In this document: piece by piece, positions 52,636 through 64,000 of the stretch
How positions within the stretch are numbered: the first letter of the stretch is position 1
Layout of the letters: each line of letters opens with the position of its first letter
Assembly (NCBI RefSeq): GCF_014905175.1
Contig: NC_057790.1
Location: 2,790,001-2,854,000, forward strand
Direction of reading: 5' to 3'
DNA from: Aphidius gifuensis
Lineage: Eukaryota > Arthropoda > Insecta > Hymenoptera > Braconidae
DNA: 64,000 nt
The notes under the pieces: model-generated
The model's database searches: none
Told to the model about the DNA's origin: nothing
What the model saw: the letters and a program-made list of their open reading frames with translations, nothing else
Made by a program: the position numbers and the translations under genes

Positions 52636-52918
52636 TCTTTTTATTCAATTTAAAAGTTTTGTTGACTCAGTTGAGGGTAGAAAAATTTTCTTAAAAAACG
52701 ATTAATAATTTTGTAAATAAAAAAATTTACAAAAACAATTTTGCAATAATTATTTATTGAAATTTCATAAAGTTAAATTTTAATATTAAATTTAAAAAAT
52801 ATATATCTATCATTAATCCACAAAAAGAATTTATTATATATTCCATCATTTTATTATCTCTGTATTGATATTTCCATCGATAATATAATTTCAAATATTT
52901 TTAAATACGTTTTATATT
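52636..52918 (+). repeat. Direct repeat, copy B
   Basis: Partner of 46,472-46,746, in the same orientation and about 6.2 kb away. The pair flanks the palindrome on both sides. Confidence 0.8.
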
Positions 52919-53822
52919 ATATATTTCTCATTTCGAATCATCAATCGTTGACTAATTTGTCATATGGAAAAATAAATTAGAAAAAGAGTAATAATATTAA
53001 ATTTTTTATTCCAATTTATTCAATTACATATTCCATTAACAATTAAAAAATAACAATAAAAATTCCAGCATATAATATTGAATATGAAACAAATATATAA
53101 CATTCATATAAAATATTATTTCAAAATTATTCATTATACAATAAAATATTTATTCTTTGACCTATTACGACAATATATACACATGGAAATTGAATGTAAC
53201 TGAAACTACTACATAGCCACAGAAATCCATACACAAGTTTATTGTTTTGCTTGGACCAATTTTGCCGGCAGCTGTTAGAAACAAGCCATATGTGTTTCCA
53301 AAACAAGTAAGGCATCAACGAAATTTACAATGTAAAATTCAACTATAATTTTTTAGTTGAATCAATTACAGCATGTTTACAATTGTATGTAAACAATTCA
53401 ATTGATGATCAAAATTAATTTTCAAATTGTCACATACATATTTATTATTTACAATTGCATCCAGTTATTTATTTTATTTATTACAATTTAATTAATATTT
53501 AGTATAAATATATATTGCCATTATAAATGGTTATCAATATTTATTTTATATTTATATTTACTAAATTTTAAATTAAATTTATCTATTTCATGAAACTATA
53601 TATTAAAACTTATTTTTTTACAAAATACTTGTTTCACAATATAAGTACAAATATTTATTTTATGTTCATTAAATTTTGGATGTTATAAAATAATATGAAA
53701 ATTTATTTTTCATATAATATTGGTGTTTAATTTGTTTTATTTTAAAATTGGAAAAAAAAAATCTCGACAAATATAAATTGACAATTGAGACATTAGAAAT
53801 ACGTGAAGACAACGTGTTTAAA

Positions 53823-53897
53823 ATGGTTTTTTATTTTTTGTATCTGGTGTGGATGGTTTCCCGTTGGTTATTTCATTTACGATATAAAAAACAAAAG
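53823..53897 (+). CDS. Possible short leader exon (weak)
   Basis: An ATG in good context (TTTAAAATGG) starts a 25-codon hydrophobic frame (MVFYFLYLVWMVSRWLF, then HLRYKKQK) that ends at AAAAG followed by GTAAAA, a usable donor. It resembles a signal or membrane-anchor exon. No following exon was identified, and the frame stops soon after the donor. It is unlike any protein I know and could be chance. Confidence 0.2.
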
Positions 53898-54090
53898 GTA
53901 AAAACATTGCGTTTTATTCTCATTTAATTTTTTTTTATCTATTTTATTTTTTTTTGTATAAAAGTACAATTTCTTTTTATTTTTCTTACTGATGGACTTA
54001 TGTTTTCGTATGCGAAGTCACGTTTTTCTCAAACGAAACTAGATCGGTAAATGGGTGGTAGATAGGTGGGTGGTAGTTTTAGGTAAATGA

Positions 54091-54112
54091 ATATATATGT
54101 GTGTGTGTGTGT
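54091..54112. repeat. AT/GT dinucleotide microsatellite
   Basis: A short (AT)n run passes into (GT)n immediately before the exon-like block at 54,126. Confidence 0.8.
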
Positions 54113-54125
54113 TTGCTTGGGTTAG

Positions 54126-54183
54126 CCAGGCGTGAACAGTCAAACGAGAGCCAAATGGAAAAGCGTGTTGAGGAGAGACCAAT
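54126..54183 (+). CDS. Possible internal exon (weak)
   Basis: A base-balanced block is bounded by TTGGGTTAG on the left and by GTATGT, a good donor, on the right. One frame reads RREQSNESQMEKRVEERP, hydrophilic and protein-like. A second frame (PGVNSQTRAKWKSVLRRD) is also open. The first frame has the phase needed to follow the 29,721-29,820 exon. No homology is recognised and the acceptor has a poor pyrimidine tract, so it remains tentative. Confidence 0.2.
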
Positions 54184-57100
54184 GTATGTCTCTAACCATC
54201 CATACGTACTTTACTTTATTTAACTTTTATTTTTATTTTTCATCTTATTTTTTATTATATTTTGCTTTTCAAATCATTTTTTTTTTCTTTTCAATCTTTT
54301 ATCTATTTTTATTTATTCTTTTTTTGCAAAAAAAAAAATCGAAAAATAATCTACGTTTTCGAAATTTTATGAAATGGCATAGCATCTGGAATCAAAAATT
54401 TCAAATATTTCTTTTTGAACTCTTTCGAACAATTTGTCAGTTTTTTTGAATACATTTGTTTTTTTTTTTTTCGTTTGTTAACAGAAATTTATTTTACAAT
54501 ACTGTGATTTTTTCGTAACTTTAAATAATATTTTTCATAAATTTTTTCTTGAATTGAAGTCTATGATCGTTGTTTCAATATTAAATGTAAATTTGAAATA
54601 TACCATTCAGAATGTTTTGGTTTCTTTTTATGTGTCATTGTTCGTATGAGATAATATTGTTATGTCATATTTTTTTTATGCAAAATCGAATAAAAAAAAT
54701 CTCAGCTTTTGGATGAGAAACATATTGAAATAATATTATCATGAAATAACTAAAATAACGAAATTGTATGATTTATCAAAAGACAATAACTGAAATATTG
54801 ATACTTTTAAAAACAACGTTATTTTTTATTTTTATTTACATTTTTTTATACTATAACTCTTTTCTAAAGTTATTTAAATTTTTGTTATATATCAAATATT
54901 CTTTTTAGATTTAAATTTAAAAATAAATATTCGTAAAATTTTACATAAAGTTAAAATATAAATAAATAATAAGTACTAAGTAAGAAAAAAAAATTGTCGA
55001 CAATTTACATTATGCATCTTCTTTTTTTTTTTTTTTCATATTTTAAATATAAAGTTATATTTATTTATTTTCATAATCATTTTGATATGTACATTTTCTT
55101 TTTTCTCAGCTACTTAAAAAAAAAAAAATAAACTTTCTTCATTGCTGTTTTACTAAACTCTCATTCAAGCATGGGTCTTTAAAAAAATTTTTTTACTTTT
55201 TTTTGGCATCAAACCAAGTCATTGAAATAAATTTTACAAAGTTACAAAACAAATTTCACAAGTACTTGATAAATTTATTCACTGACACAAATACAAAAAA
55301 TTTTTTATTATGAATTACTAATTTTGAAAAAAAAAAAAATAAAGAAAACACATTATTTTAAAATATAATTACAATAAATTAATAAAATTTTATTACAAAA
55401 CTTTATTTTAATTTATTTCATAAACCATTAAAAATAAATCAATTTGTCATAAAATATATATTTATGGAGAGCTTAATATTCATATATTAAAAATAAATTT
55501 TTTAGATAGTATAACTAACAATAATAAAATAAATCTCATTTTTCAAATTGCGTAATATTCATTTGTAGTATTAACGATATGCACACGTACAATTAAGACA
55601 TTAAATTCTTTGGTTATTAATCGAGGATATATTCACCAAGGTGGAAAATAAAAATCATGGAATTTACCAACTTGGAAAATTGTGATTAAGAACAGAGATA
55701 ATCATAGATGACAAAACTCCTTTGATTGCGCAATTTAAACAATTCAAGACGTCCCTATTTCAAGGGTGTCAGTCGAATAAACTTGGTTTACCATATATAA
55801 ATGAACTTGCCTACCATATCTATATACTCAAACAAAACCATCACATAGACACAAAAACTATTTACTACACGTACACATACACATGCTAAAGTACATAGAC
55901 AAATCATCAAAGAATTTTAATGACATTTATTTCTGACCTCATTCAACCGTACATTTAAATTATATTCAAAAAAATAATTCCAATTTAATTATGAAAAATT
56001 TATTGTTTAATCATTCAACTGATTTATATTTTTAACAATAAATATCAAACAAATTACATTTGTAAATTATTTTAAAATATTATATAATAATAATCCAGAT
56101 AAAAATTAAATAAAATGTATACAAATATTATTTGCTTCAAATTGATGGAGCAAATAAAAATTATATTCAGTATATATTTTCAATTGATTGATAAATTTTA
56201 TTTTTTAAATATAACTGCTATTATTTTATTTGATTATTATTATTATTATTATAAAAATTTAAAGCTTGTAATATCGTTGCATATAAAAATATATGAATTC
56301 AAAAAAAAAAAAAAAAGATAATTAAAAAATAAATAAATAAATGAATAAAATATAAAAATAATAATATATATAATTGTACAGATTTTATTTGTCGTAAAAA
56401 AGAATTTAAAAAAAGTATATTTTTATATTTTTTTTTTGGATTATATTGACGAGATATTTAACAAGTTTAATCTACAATGAAAATTTGCATTGGTGGTTAA
56501 ATGACGGATATAAATTATAAAAGGGTTTTATCCATATGAAAATGTATTTTAGTAAGGGTGTTATTATGCAAGGTACACTTGAGATTATTAACATTTATAT
56601 TATGGTATGAAAAAGAGGGCTGGGAGAGAGCCAAGAGAGTAAAGAAAGAGAGTTGATTTTGTGAGGGCATCAAGTGATCCTAGTCATAAGTGGCTGACTG
56701 TAAATATTCGTTGGTCGTTTACCTCGAGGCTATATAACTAAAATAGTCTGGTCCCGATTTTACCTTGGTGATATCGGTTATGGGTAAACCTATATGTATG
56801 CATGCAACATACTTTATTGTTTTGACCTGAACTTTAAAACAAAAGCTCTTTGAGTGTTGCACTATGGAAAAGTCACATATAACACTCTCTCTCTGTTCAA
56901 TGAAATATTTTTCTTTTTTTTTTTTTATATCTTTTTCAATAATATTTTCTATTTTTTCAATAGCCAAGTGAAAAATAAATATATTATTTAAATTATATTT
57001 TAAATAAATAAATAAATTTATCAAACGAAAATATACAAATTTGAAATTTTTAATTTATATTTAATTTATTTATTAAATACTCGATTTTTAATGGAAAAAA

Positions 57101-60100
57101 TAAAATATATAAATCAATAAAATACCTGCTGTTGGCATTTTGTATAAATTGTTTTTTTATTTATTTTTTTTAAATACAATTTTAAATCTCATTTAAAGCA
57201 TGGATTCAAGCAATTATAAATGATACAATTTCTATAGTTGCTAGGTCATTGTTATGCACCATGATAATATCTTTAAAATTTAATACAAATTTTCGCGATA
57301 TTTTCAAGCGTATTGTTATGATTGAATTTATGTATTCATATTTATAGCAATAGATTATGTTTACCTGGACAAGCATTAATATTCAAAATCAAATCAGCAA
57401 AATATTGCGTAGGTCATTTTGATAATCAATGTTCACATATCAAATTTATATATATTGTATTCATCTCAATTTAATATTGAATATTTTGATAAAATTATTA
57501 CGTGATAATAACATGTTAACAAATTGAAAAATAATGATTTAATATTAAATAAAATTATATAATTTTAATTTTATGTATCTAGTTGATCTATTATTTATTT
57601 TTGCATTTTTAATTAAATTTTATATATCATTATTGTTGTTTAAACATTATAATCCATTAACATTCATCATAAATACATATCCAATTTTAAGAGAACAATA
57701 ATACGTCGAATAAAATAGATGATTGACCAAATGATATAATGACAATATGTATTTTTATTATTATTATTCAATTATTAAAATATCAAGCCCATCAGGTTGT
57801 TTGAAATATGAGAAATTATTTTGTTTTAATGCTGAAATTTCAATAAATGAAATAATGGTAAAATAATCCCATTGAAAGTCGATCAAAAGCTATTTGTCAA
57901 TAAGAATATATAAAGCACTTTAACTATATACTTGATATGAGGAATAAAATTGTAAAAACAATTTTTTCTACTCGTGATAAAACATTGAAATTTACTTCAT
58001 TGAAATAAAATGTGTAATTTTATGTCTTCTGTTGTTTGACTTTTCAAAAAAAAAAAATAAATCAATACAATGAACAACAAAAAAAAAATATAAATACAAT
58101 TTATCAAATTCATTTTTTGTTCTCTATATAAATTTGTCATGTCAAATAATTCAATGAAAAAAAATGAATTTTTAAAAAAAAGCTCAAGTTATTTAATAAA
58201 TTTTAATAATTTTTAAAAAGAAAAAATATTTATTTTATCGATTTGCAATAATTTAAAAATTTCAAGTGACAAAATAATAATTTATTGTTCAAATCAAGTA
58301 GATATATTAATGATGGTATATATTATTACGACAGCGATTTAGTTATACAATGAGAAAATAATAAATATCACGTTAAAATTGTATTTAAAAAAAAAAGAAA
58401 TGAATGGTGACTTGGTAAGCTAACGCGAGCTTAAAGTATAAAAATTTACAGCAAAAGGCGTGGTTAAATTATACCCACGATTTGTATACATTCAAATATT
58501 TTTATCTATATATATGAATATATCTTTTTATTATACTACATGCTATTTTATTATCAATTTATTTTACATCTTTTAAATGTATATTTTTATTATTTTAACT
58601 TTATTTTTCACTCCTGGTTTTTGACATACATAAAGAAATAAAAATAATGGTTATTTTCTAAATGAAATTTGTATGCATGATTGTACATATTTTAAATTAT
58701 CGACAAGTATAATTAAAATTTTGATGTAAACTAAACTGGATAGGTGGTTTTAGGCAATGCATTTATGTAAAACTACACTTTATGACAAGTAAAAGTTGTA
58801 GCTTTTAGGTTGATGAGTAACTTGAGGGATATTGAAATATATTTTAAGACATAATCGTGTGCAAGACTCTTACGAGCTTTCTTGTCACTAAAATTATAAA
58901 TATTATTATCATTTTTTATTCAATTTAAATGTCTTAAAAATTAACCAACAGATAGTGCATAAAATCAATAAATTAAAATTAAAAACTACAGTTTTGTTTG
59001 CAAATCAAAAATAAATATTTAAATTATATATTCAAAGTATATATAAATTACATTAAATATATAAATCTAAATTGCATTTAAAAAATAATTAAATTATATA
59101 TTAAAAATTTTAATTACATTACAAATGAATTTTAAAATTATTTTATATTTATTTTTGACGTTATTTATTTGTATGAAAGTATAAAATAATTTTTAAATAC
59201 ATTTAATATTTTTTTTCTCAAATGTAAATGTAATTTTTATATTTATTTTCAATATCAGTCTAATATTTTTTTTATTATTATTTTACTATTTTGGTAGATA
59301 TGTAAGCATTAATCAATAATTCAGGAATAACTATATAGAAAAAAATTATTTGATTCTAATATCCGTAAATTTTTAAAATATATTTACTGAGATATATATG
59401 TAAACTATACTTTATTTTATCGTTAAAATATTAGAAAGGTTAAATGTCGATGCCATTCTCAACTTCAACAAAAATAAATATTAAAAAACGAAAATAAAAA
59501 AATCACCTGATGATATCTTGCCACAAAGGCTGGGCTAAAAAAAAAAAAAAAAGATCAAGTTGAAACGTTAGTTCATGGTATACACTTAAGTCTGATAAGA
59601 AAGCTCCTGGAAAAAAGGAAGAAAAAAAAAAACCCTCAACAAAGATCAACTAACTAAAAGAAACCTCTAATTAAGAAAAAAAATATTTTTTACAGTTTAC
59701 AGAACAAATAAAGAAAAATATAATTTTTATAATAAAAAAATGATTGATTTTTTATACAATGAATTTACTTTGATGTAGTAATTTGATGTTAATCGCCTTA
59801 ATTGGACAAATTTATTGATGCGAGGTACATGAGTAAGATTAATACGAATGAATTTCATCAAATATATGGAATATTTAGAAGATAATTGTATAGAAATTGG
59901 TAAATGTCATTGACAATGTTTGTGATGTATTTGTTGGTGGACATAGTATTTTGTCAGAAAGGAATCCTAGTAGCCAAAGGCTTATTTGTAATTAGTATAT
60001 GATGGAATAGTAAGTAGCTCTCAATTTCAATACTGAAGTTATATTGTACACTGTGCCATTGAACTCGTAATCGGAACTTAACAATACCTCACTATTTCAT

Positions 60101-60160
60101 CGTTTAATCATCTTGGTACATCGTATGTTCATATAACTATATATATATCCTCAATTTAAA

Positions 60161-60195
60161 CTCAACTCAACTTGACTCAACTCAACTCAACTCAA
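60161..60195. repeat. CTCAA pentanucleotide microsatellite
   Basis: Seven tandem five-base units, CTCAA with one changed unit (CTTGA). Confidence 0.85.
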
Positions 60196-63100
60196 CTTTA
60201 CCTTAACACTCATCACAATTCAACAATACATCGAGTGCAAGCTCAGTCAGCTTCAGGGTTCATTTTAAAATATATTTCAATGGTCACTATTTTCGAGTTT
60301 TTACAAATTTTTGAATATCAAACTCTTGTCTAAGATAAATTCTGAGAAATTATTCATTCAAGTATACATTTTATTCAATCGTTTGAATCGTACATTAAAG
60401 TCATCTAATTAAAATATATATTTATCTGTTGTATTTTCTTTTAAAATTTAACAAATAGAAATTATTAAAATTTTAATTAAAATTAAATTATTTTAAATGT
60501 CAGACTTTTTGTGTTTTTTTTCATAGAAAATAACAAACTCTAAATATTTTTTTTTTTTACTTTGATAAAAATTCACAAAGCCAATAGCAAATGTCTGATT
60601 ATATACGCGTATTTCTACTGAAAATATTTCCTTTTCAATTTAGTAGTAAAAAAAAAAGGGAGTAATCGAGAAAAAAGTATTTTTTTTTTTCAGAAATACT
60701 GATGAAAAATTTACTCAATAGATGTTTTTTTTTTTTTTTGGAATATAATCTTATTTTTTAATACTATCAATGTATTTATATTTATATTTACTCTTGATTT
60801 ATAATAAAATCATAATTTTTTTTTATAAAAAATTTCATTCCTTTCATGAAGTTATTGATAGATCAATATTCATACTTGACAAATAAAGAGAAAAGAGAAT
60901 ATCAGTGGAATAAATATTTCAAAACACGAGTACCTGTTTTTTTTTTTTAGATATATATCTATTTTTTTTTTATATTTATATCTGTCCTATATTTTGCACA
61001 GGGAAATGTCGTAAAACTAGTGGTGAGAATTTTTTTTTTGTATGAAGCATACGTGGACCAGAAAGATAATATATATATTCATCACCATGGAAGTGTACTG
61101 GTTCTTATATTTAGATTCAGCGACGTGAACTAATATAATACCCAACTGGTATTGTCAATTCTCTGCAGAATATATTATTCTCATGGTAAAATACAAAAAA
61201 AAAAAACCAGAAAATATTCAATAAATTTACTTGGAGTAGATATTTTGTTTTTTATTTTTGTTCCCAACAATATTATTAATAATAAATTATGATTTATGAT
61301 ATTTTATTATATTATTTTGGCTATTTTAATTTTTTATTATTTTTATTTTTTCATATAACTTTTAATATCGGTAGTTAATAAATGACAATGGACAGAAAAA
61401 AAATTCCCTATCAGTAATAAATTTATTACTAATATATTTAAGCAATTTTTATATGTTATTTTATTGTTTTTTTTTTGTTCCATTATTATATCGCTTTTGT
61501 TAAAACAAAGTTAAAGTAACAAGTATATAGAAAAAATTCTTCTTCATTTTCAAAACGACTTTTATGTTTTTTCTTTTCTTTTTTTTTCGTTTATTTATTT
61601 TGATAAAATTACTTTTTCAAATATATAACTATTTTTTAAAAAGTTTTAAAGCTTCCGACTTTTGTTACTATTGTATATTTTACATCAAACAATATATATA
61701 GTAGCAAAACAATGAAATATATTTTTAATAAATAAATAAAAAATTTGACAGAAATAAAACTACTAAAAGATATAGTAATAATTTTTTTTCTTTCCCATTG
61801 TTGAAATCAGATTGTACATCATTTTCAGCAATAAAACTCTCACAATACACCTAAAATATCCCTATTATTTATTTATTTTTTAAATCAACAAAAAACGTGG
61901 CAGCAAATAAATAAAAAAAAAAAAAAATTTTCTCGACCAAATACAGTATATGAATATTATTTTTATTTTGATAAGAGGATTTTCTATGCCATGTAAAATC
62001 CGATTTAAAATCACTCCAAACACTGACGAAGAAAAAAAAACAAAAAATTGAATTATTCTACATATTTAAATGCAAATATATATATTTTTTTATAAAAACA
62101 ATATCATTAAAATAAAATAATAATATCAAGTCAAAAGCTTTGTAATAATTAATCCATCATGCATGTATTTAAAACTTGCTTTAATATATTTTTCCTTTAA
62201 ATTAATGGTATTGTATAAATAAATAAATAATCACATTTAAATTAGAGTTGGATAATTATATAAAACATGTATTCATTATACCTTTGTCAATGTGAATATA
62301 TTGTAAGTCGGAAGATATAAAGAATATAATATTTGAAACATAAGCTTTCGTTTCTACCAGCTTTTCAAGTATATACATAATACAGTATAATTTTAGATGA
62401 AAGCAACTGTGTGCAATACCCAAAATACATATACCACTACAGTAGATTATCTTACAGAATAATAAAAGCCTGCATATGTTGAATTTAAGCTCCAAGAACA
62501 GACTATACTGTATACTATATCTGTTCTTAAGAGAAAACGAAATATCCTTAATTTTTTTTTTGAAGATTGTCTGCAAACTTACGATAATGAGTCAGTAATT
62601 ATATTCACTTGATATGCCAAAACCAAATGATGTGCACATGTATTTTGTTTCACTTGATGTTATTAGATGAGATTTTAAATATAATACATCATATCGTATT
62701 CACATTAGTCTTCTCATATCATCCAAGTAATTAATTATAATTAGTTTAAAAAAAATTACTTAGTTACAAATAAAATATAAGAAAATTAAAAAAATATATT
62801 AAGTTGTATAAATATATCATTTTAACTTGTGAAGATTTTTATTGTAAATATTTTTCAAAATTTAATTTATAGATTTAAAAGATTTTTTTTTACTATGTCT
62901 ATGTGGGTTTTTTTTTTTCATTTGTATGTGCAATATTAATCTACTGTACAATTAACATTGGCCCTTAGTATTTTTCGATGAAAAAAAAAAATAATTTTTT
63001 TATGTAAAAATTTATAAATAACTCGTTAGCTGGAATAATTTTGAACTGCACTGACATTGGCGCCACTGAAAGTTCGTTGACGTATTATATTATTTATTTT

Positions 63101-63928
63101 TTTTTTTTTGCACTCAAGTATAAATGCTGTCTTTATGGTTACCAACCAGTAAATCCTATTTATTCCAGCGAGAAATGTCAGACATGCAAAAAGATATACA
63201 GAAAGATAGATAGATTGAAAATAAAAAAAAAAAATGGGAATAAAATTTAAAAAAATGAAAAAAAAAAAAACAACAAAAAATCAAGTGGTATAAAATAGAA
63301 AAAATAAGAAAAGAAATATTTTTATTTGTATGGTTGAGTGATGCTGTAAGGCCTCACTACTTTTAAGCTAACTTAAACTTTCAAACTGCGAGAAAAGGAA
63401 ACTATATCCAAAGAAAATTTGACGTCTCGTGACATTGCTTATCTGTCGTTTACGCAGTCACGTGAATCATGAAATTATTGATGCATGAATTCTAAAAAAG
63501 TTTAAATATATCTTTGCACTTGAGCACTTTGACAAAATGAAATTATTTTTTTAAATATTTTTCATTACAAATTATCATGTAATTTTCATGATGTTTGTTC
63601 TTTTTATATAAGGATTTTTATTTCTAAATATAAAAATTATTGATAAATTTTTTAAAATCATGTCATAGATAAGATTGAAAAATTATATTTATTGAAAAAT
63701 GAAAATTTTTTATACTTTCAATATTTTTGTTTTAGTTAAATTTTATTTTTTTTATTTATCTTTTTTCGTTACTCATCTTGATGTTATTCACAAAAAGGCA
63801 GATGTTTCATGATTTTAGGGTTTGAATTTTGCCAACCAGTGTGAGCATTCTGTCAAGATGACGTATCCCTATATTTTGTCCCTAATATTGTTTTATCTTT
63901 CAAGCTTTTTTTCTTGGCTTTTCCCTTT

Positions 63929-63947
63929 CTCTCTCTCTCTCTCTCTC
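63929..63947. repeat. CT dinucleotide microsatellite
   Basis: About nine tandem CT units. Confidence 0.9.
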
Positions 63948-64000
63948 GCAAGCCCATTATTATCATTTTTTATTTTTTTTTATGCTTGAAATCCTCAGTA

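Larger units (their letters stand above)
54450..63999. other. Gene-poor right end of the window
   Basis: No supported gene. Base-balanced islands at about 55,600-55,800, 56,600-56,850, 59,930-60,130, 61,040-61,160, 63,020-63,190 and 63,780-63,900 may be regulatory. In the 56.6-56.85 kb island, donor-like CCTCGAG/GTAAAC and ACCAAG/GTAAAA occur on the minus strand without a convincing exon. Confidence 0.45.

Noticed and set aside
56719..57024. 101-codon minus-strand frame ending in donor-like sequences
   Set aside because: The N-terminal half is low-complexity Lys/Ile/Asn. The donor-like sites have no consistent acceptors, and no protein family fits.
1..64000. Endogenous virus, transposase or retroelement genes
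   Set aside because: No reverse transcriptase, integrase, transposase or capsid-like motif was visible in the frames examined.

Overview
The window is strongly AT-rich eukaryotic DNA with poly-A/poly-T runs, microsatellites and short spliced genes (introns of about 70 to 125 bases). It is best explained as insect nuclear DNA. The gene family present, the base composition and the compact exon layout would suit a hymenopteran such as a braconid parasitoid wasp, but that assignment is inference. I see no rRNA, tRNA, CRISPR array or transposase gene.

The only confidently coding region is about 10.7 to 24.4 kb. It holds five paralogous, secreted, trypsin-fold serine protease homologues (SPHs). 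SPH-1 and SPH-2 are on the + strand (10.8 to 13.5 kb). SPH-3, SPH-4 and SPH-5 are on the - strand (20.2 to 24.3 kb). A gene-poor 6.7 kb stretch separates the two groups. All five share one four-exon structure: a 55-nt signal-peptide exon, an exon 2 of exactly 323 nt, a variable exon 3 of 249 to 273 nt, and an exon 4 of 144 or 150 nt. In all five the catalytic His57 is Thr (LTAATC or LTSATC). Three have also lost Ser195 (GDGG), while two keep GDSG. These are therefore predicted pseudoproteases. SPH-1 and SPH-4 are inverted copies that are nearly identical from the 5' region through intron 2, then diverge abruptly in exon 3. That pattern suggests gene conversion combined with fast change of exon 3.

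0 to 10.6 kb, 13.6 to 20.2 kb and 24.5 to 28.8 kb look intergenic or intronic, with scattered base-balanced islands that could be regulatory. At about 28.8 to 29.8 kb there is a promoter-like island followed by an exon with a signal peptide and a splice donor. No matching downstream exon could be identified confidently, so this may be the first coding exon of a gene with a very long intron.

29.8 to 64 kb is otherwise without recognisable genes. It contains a large imperfect palindrome (about 49.1 to 51.0 kb, arms of about 0.75 kb, strongly matching), a pair of direct repeats about 280 nt long (46.5 and 52.6 kb), microsatellites, several hairpins, and base-balanced islands with transcription-factor-like motifs.

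If translated, the five SPHs would be secreted together as a family of non-catalytic proteins that share a fold and differ mainly in exon 3. Known insect SPHs act as cofactors or competitors in melanisation and in parasitoid venom. Whether these do so cannot be read from the sequence.
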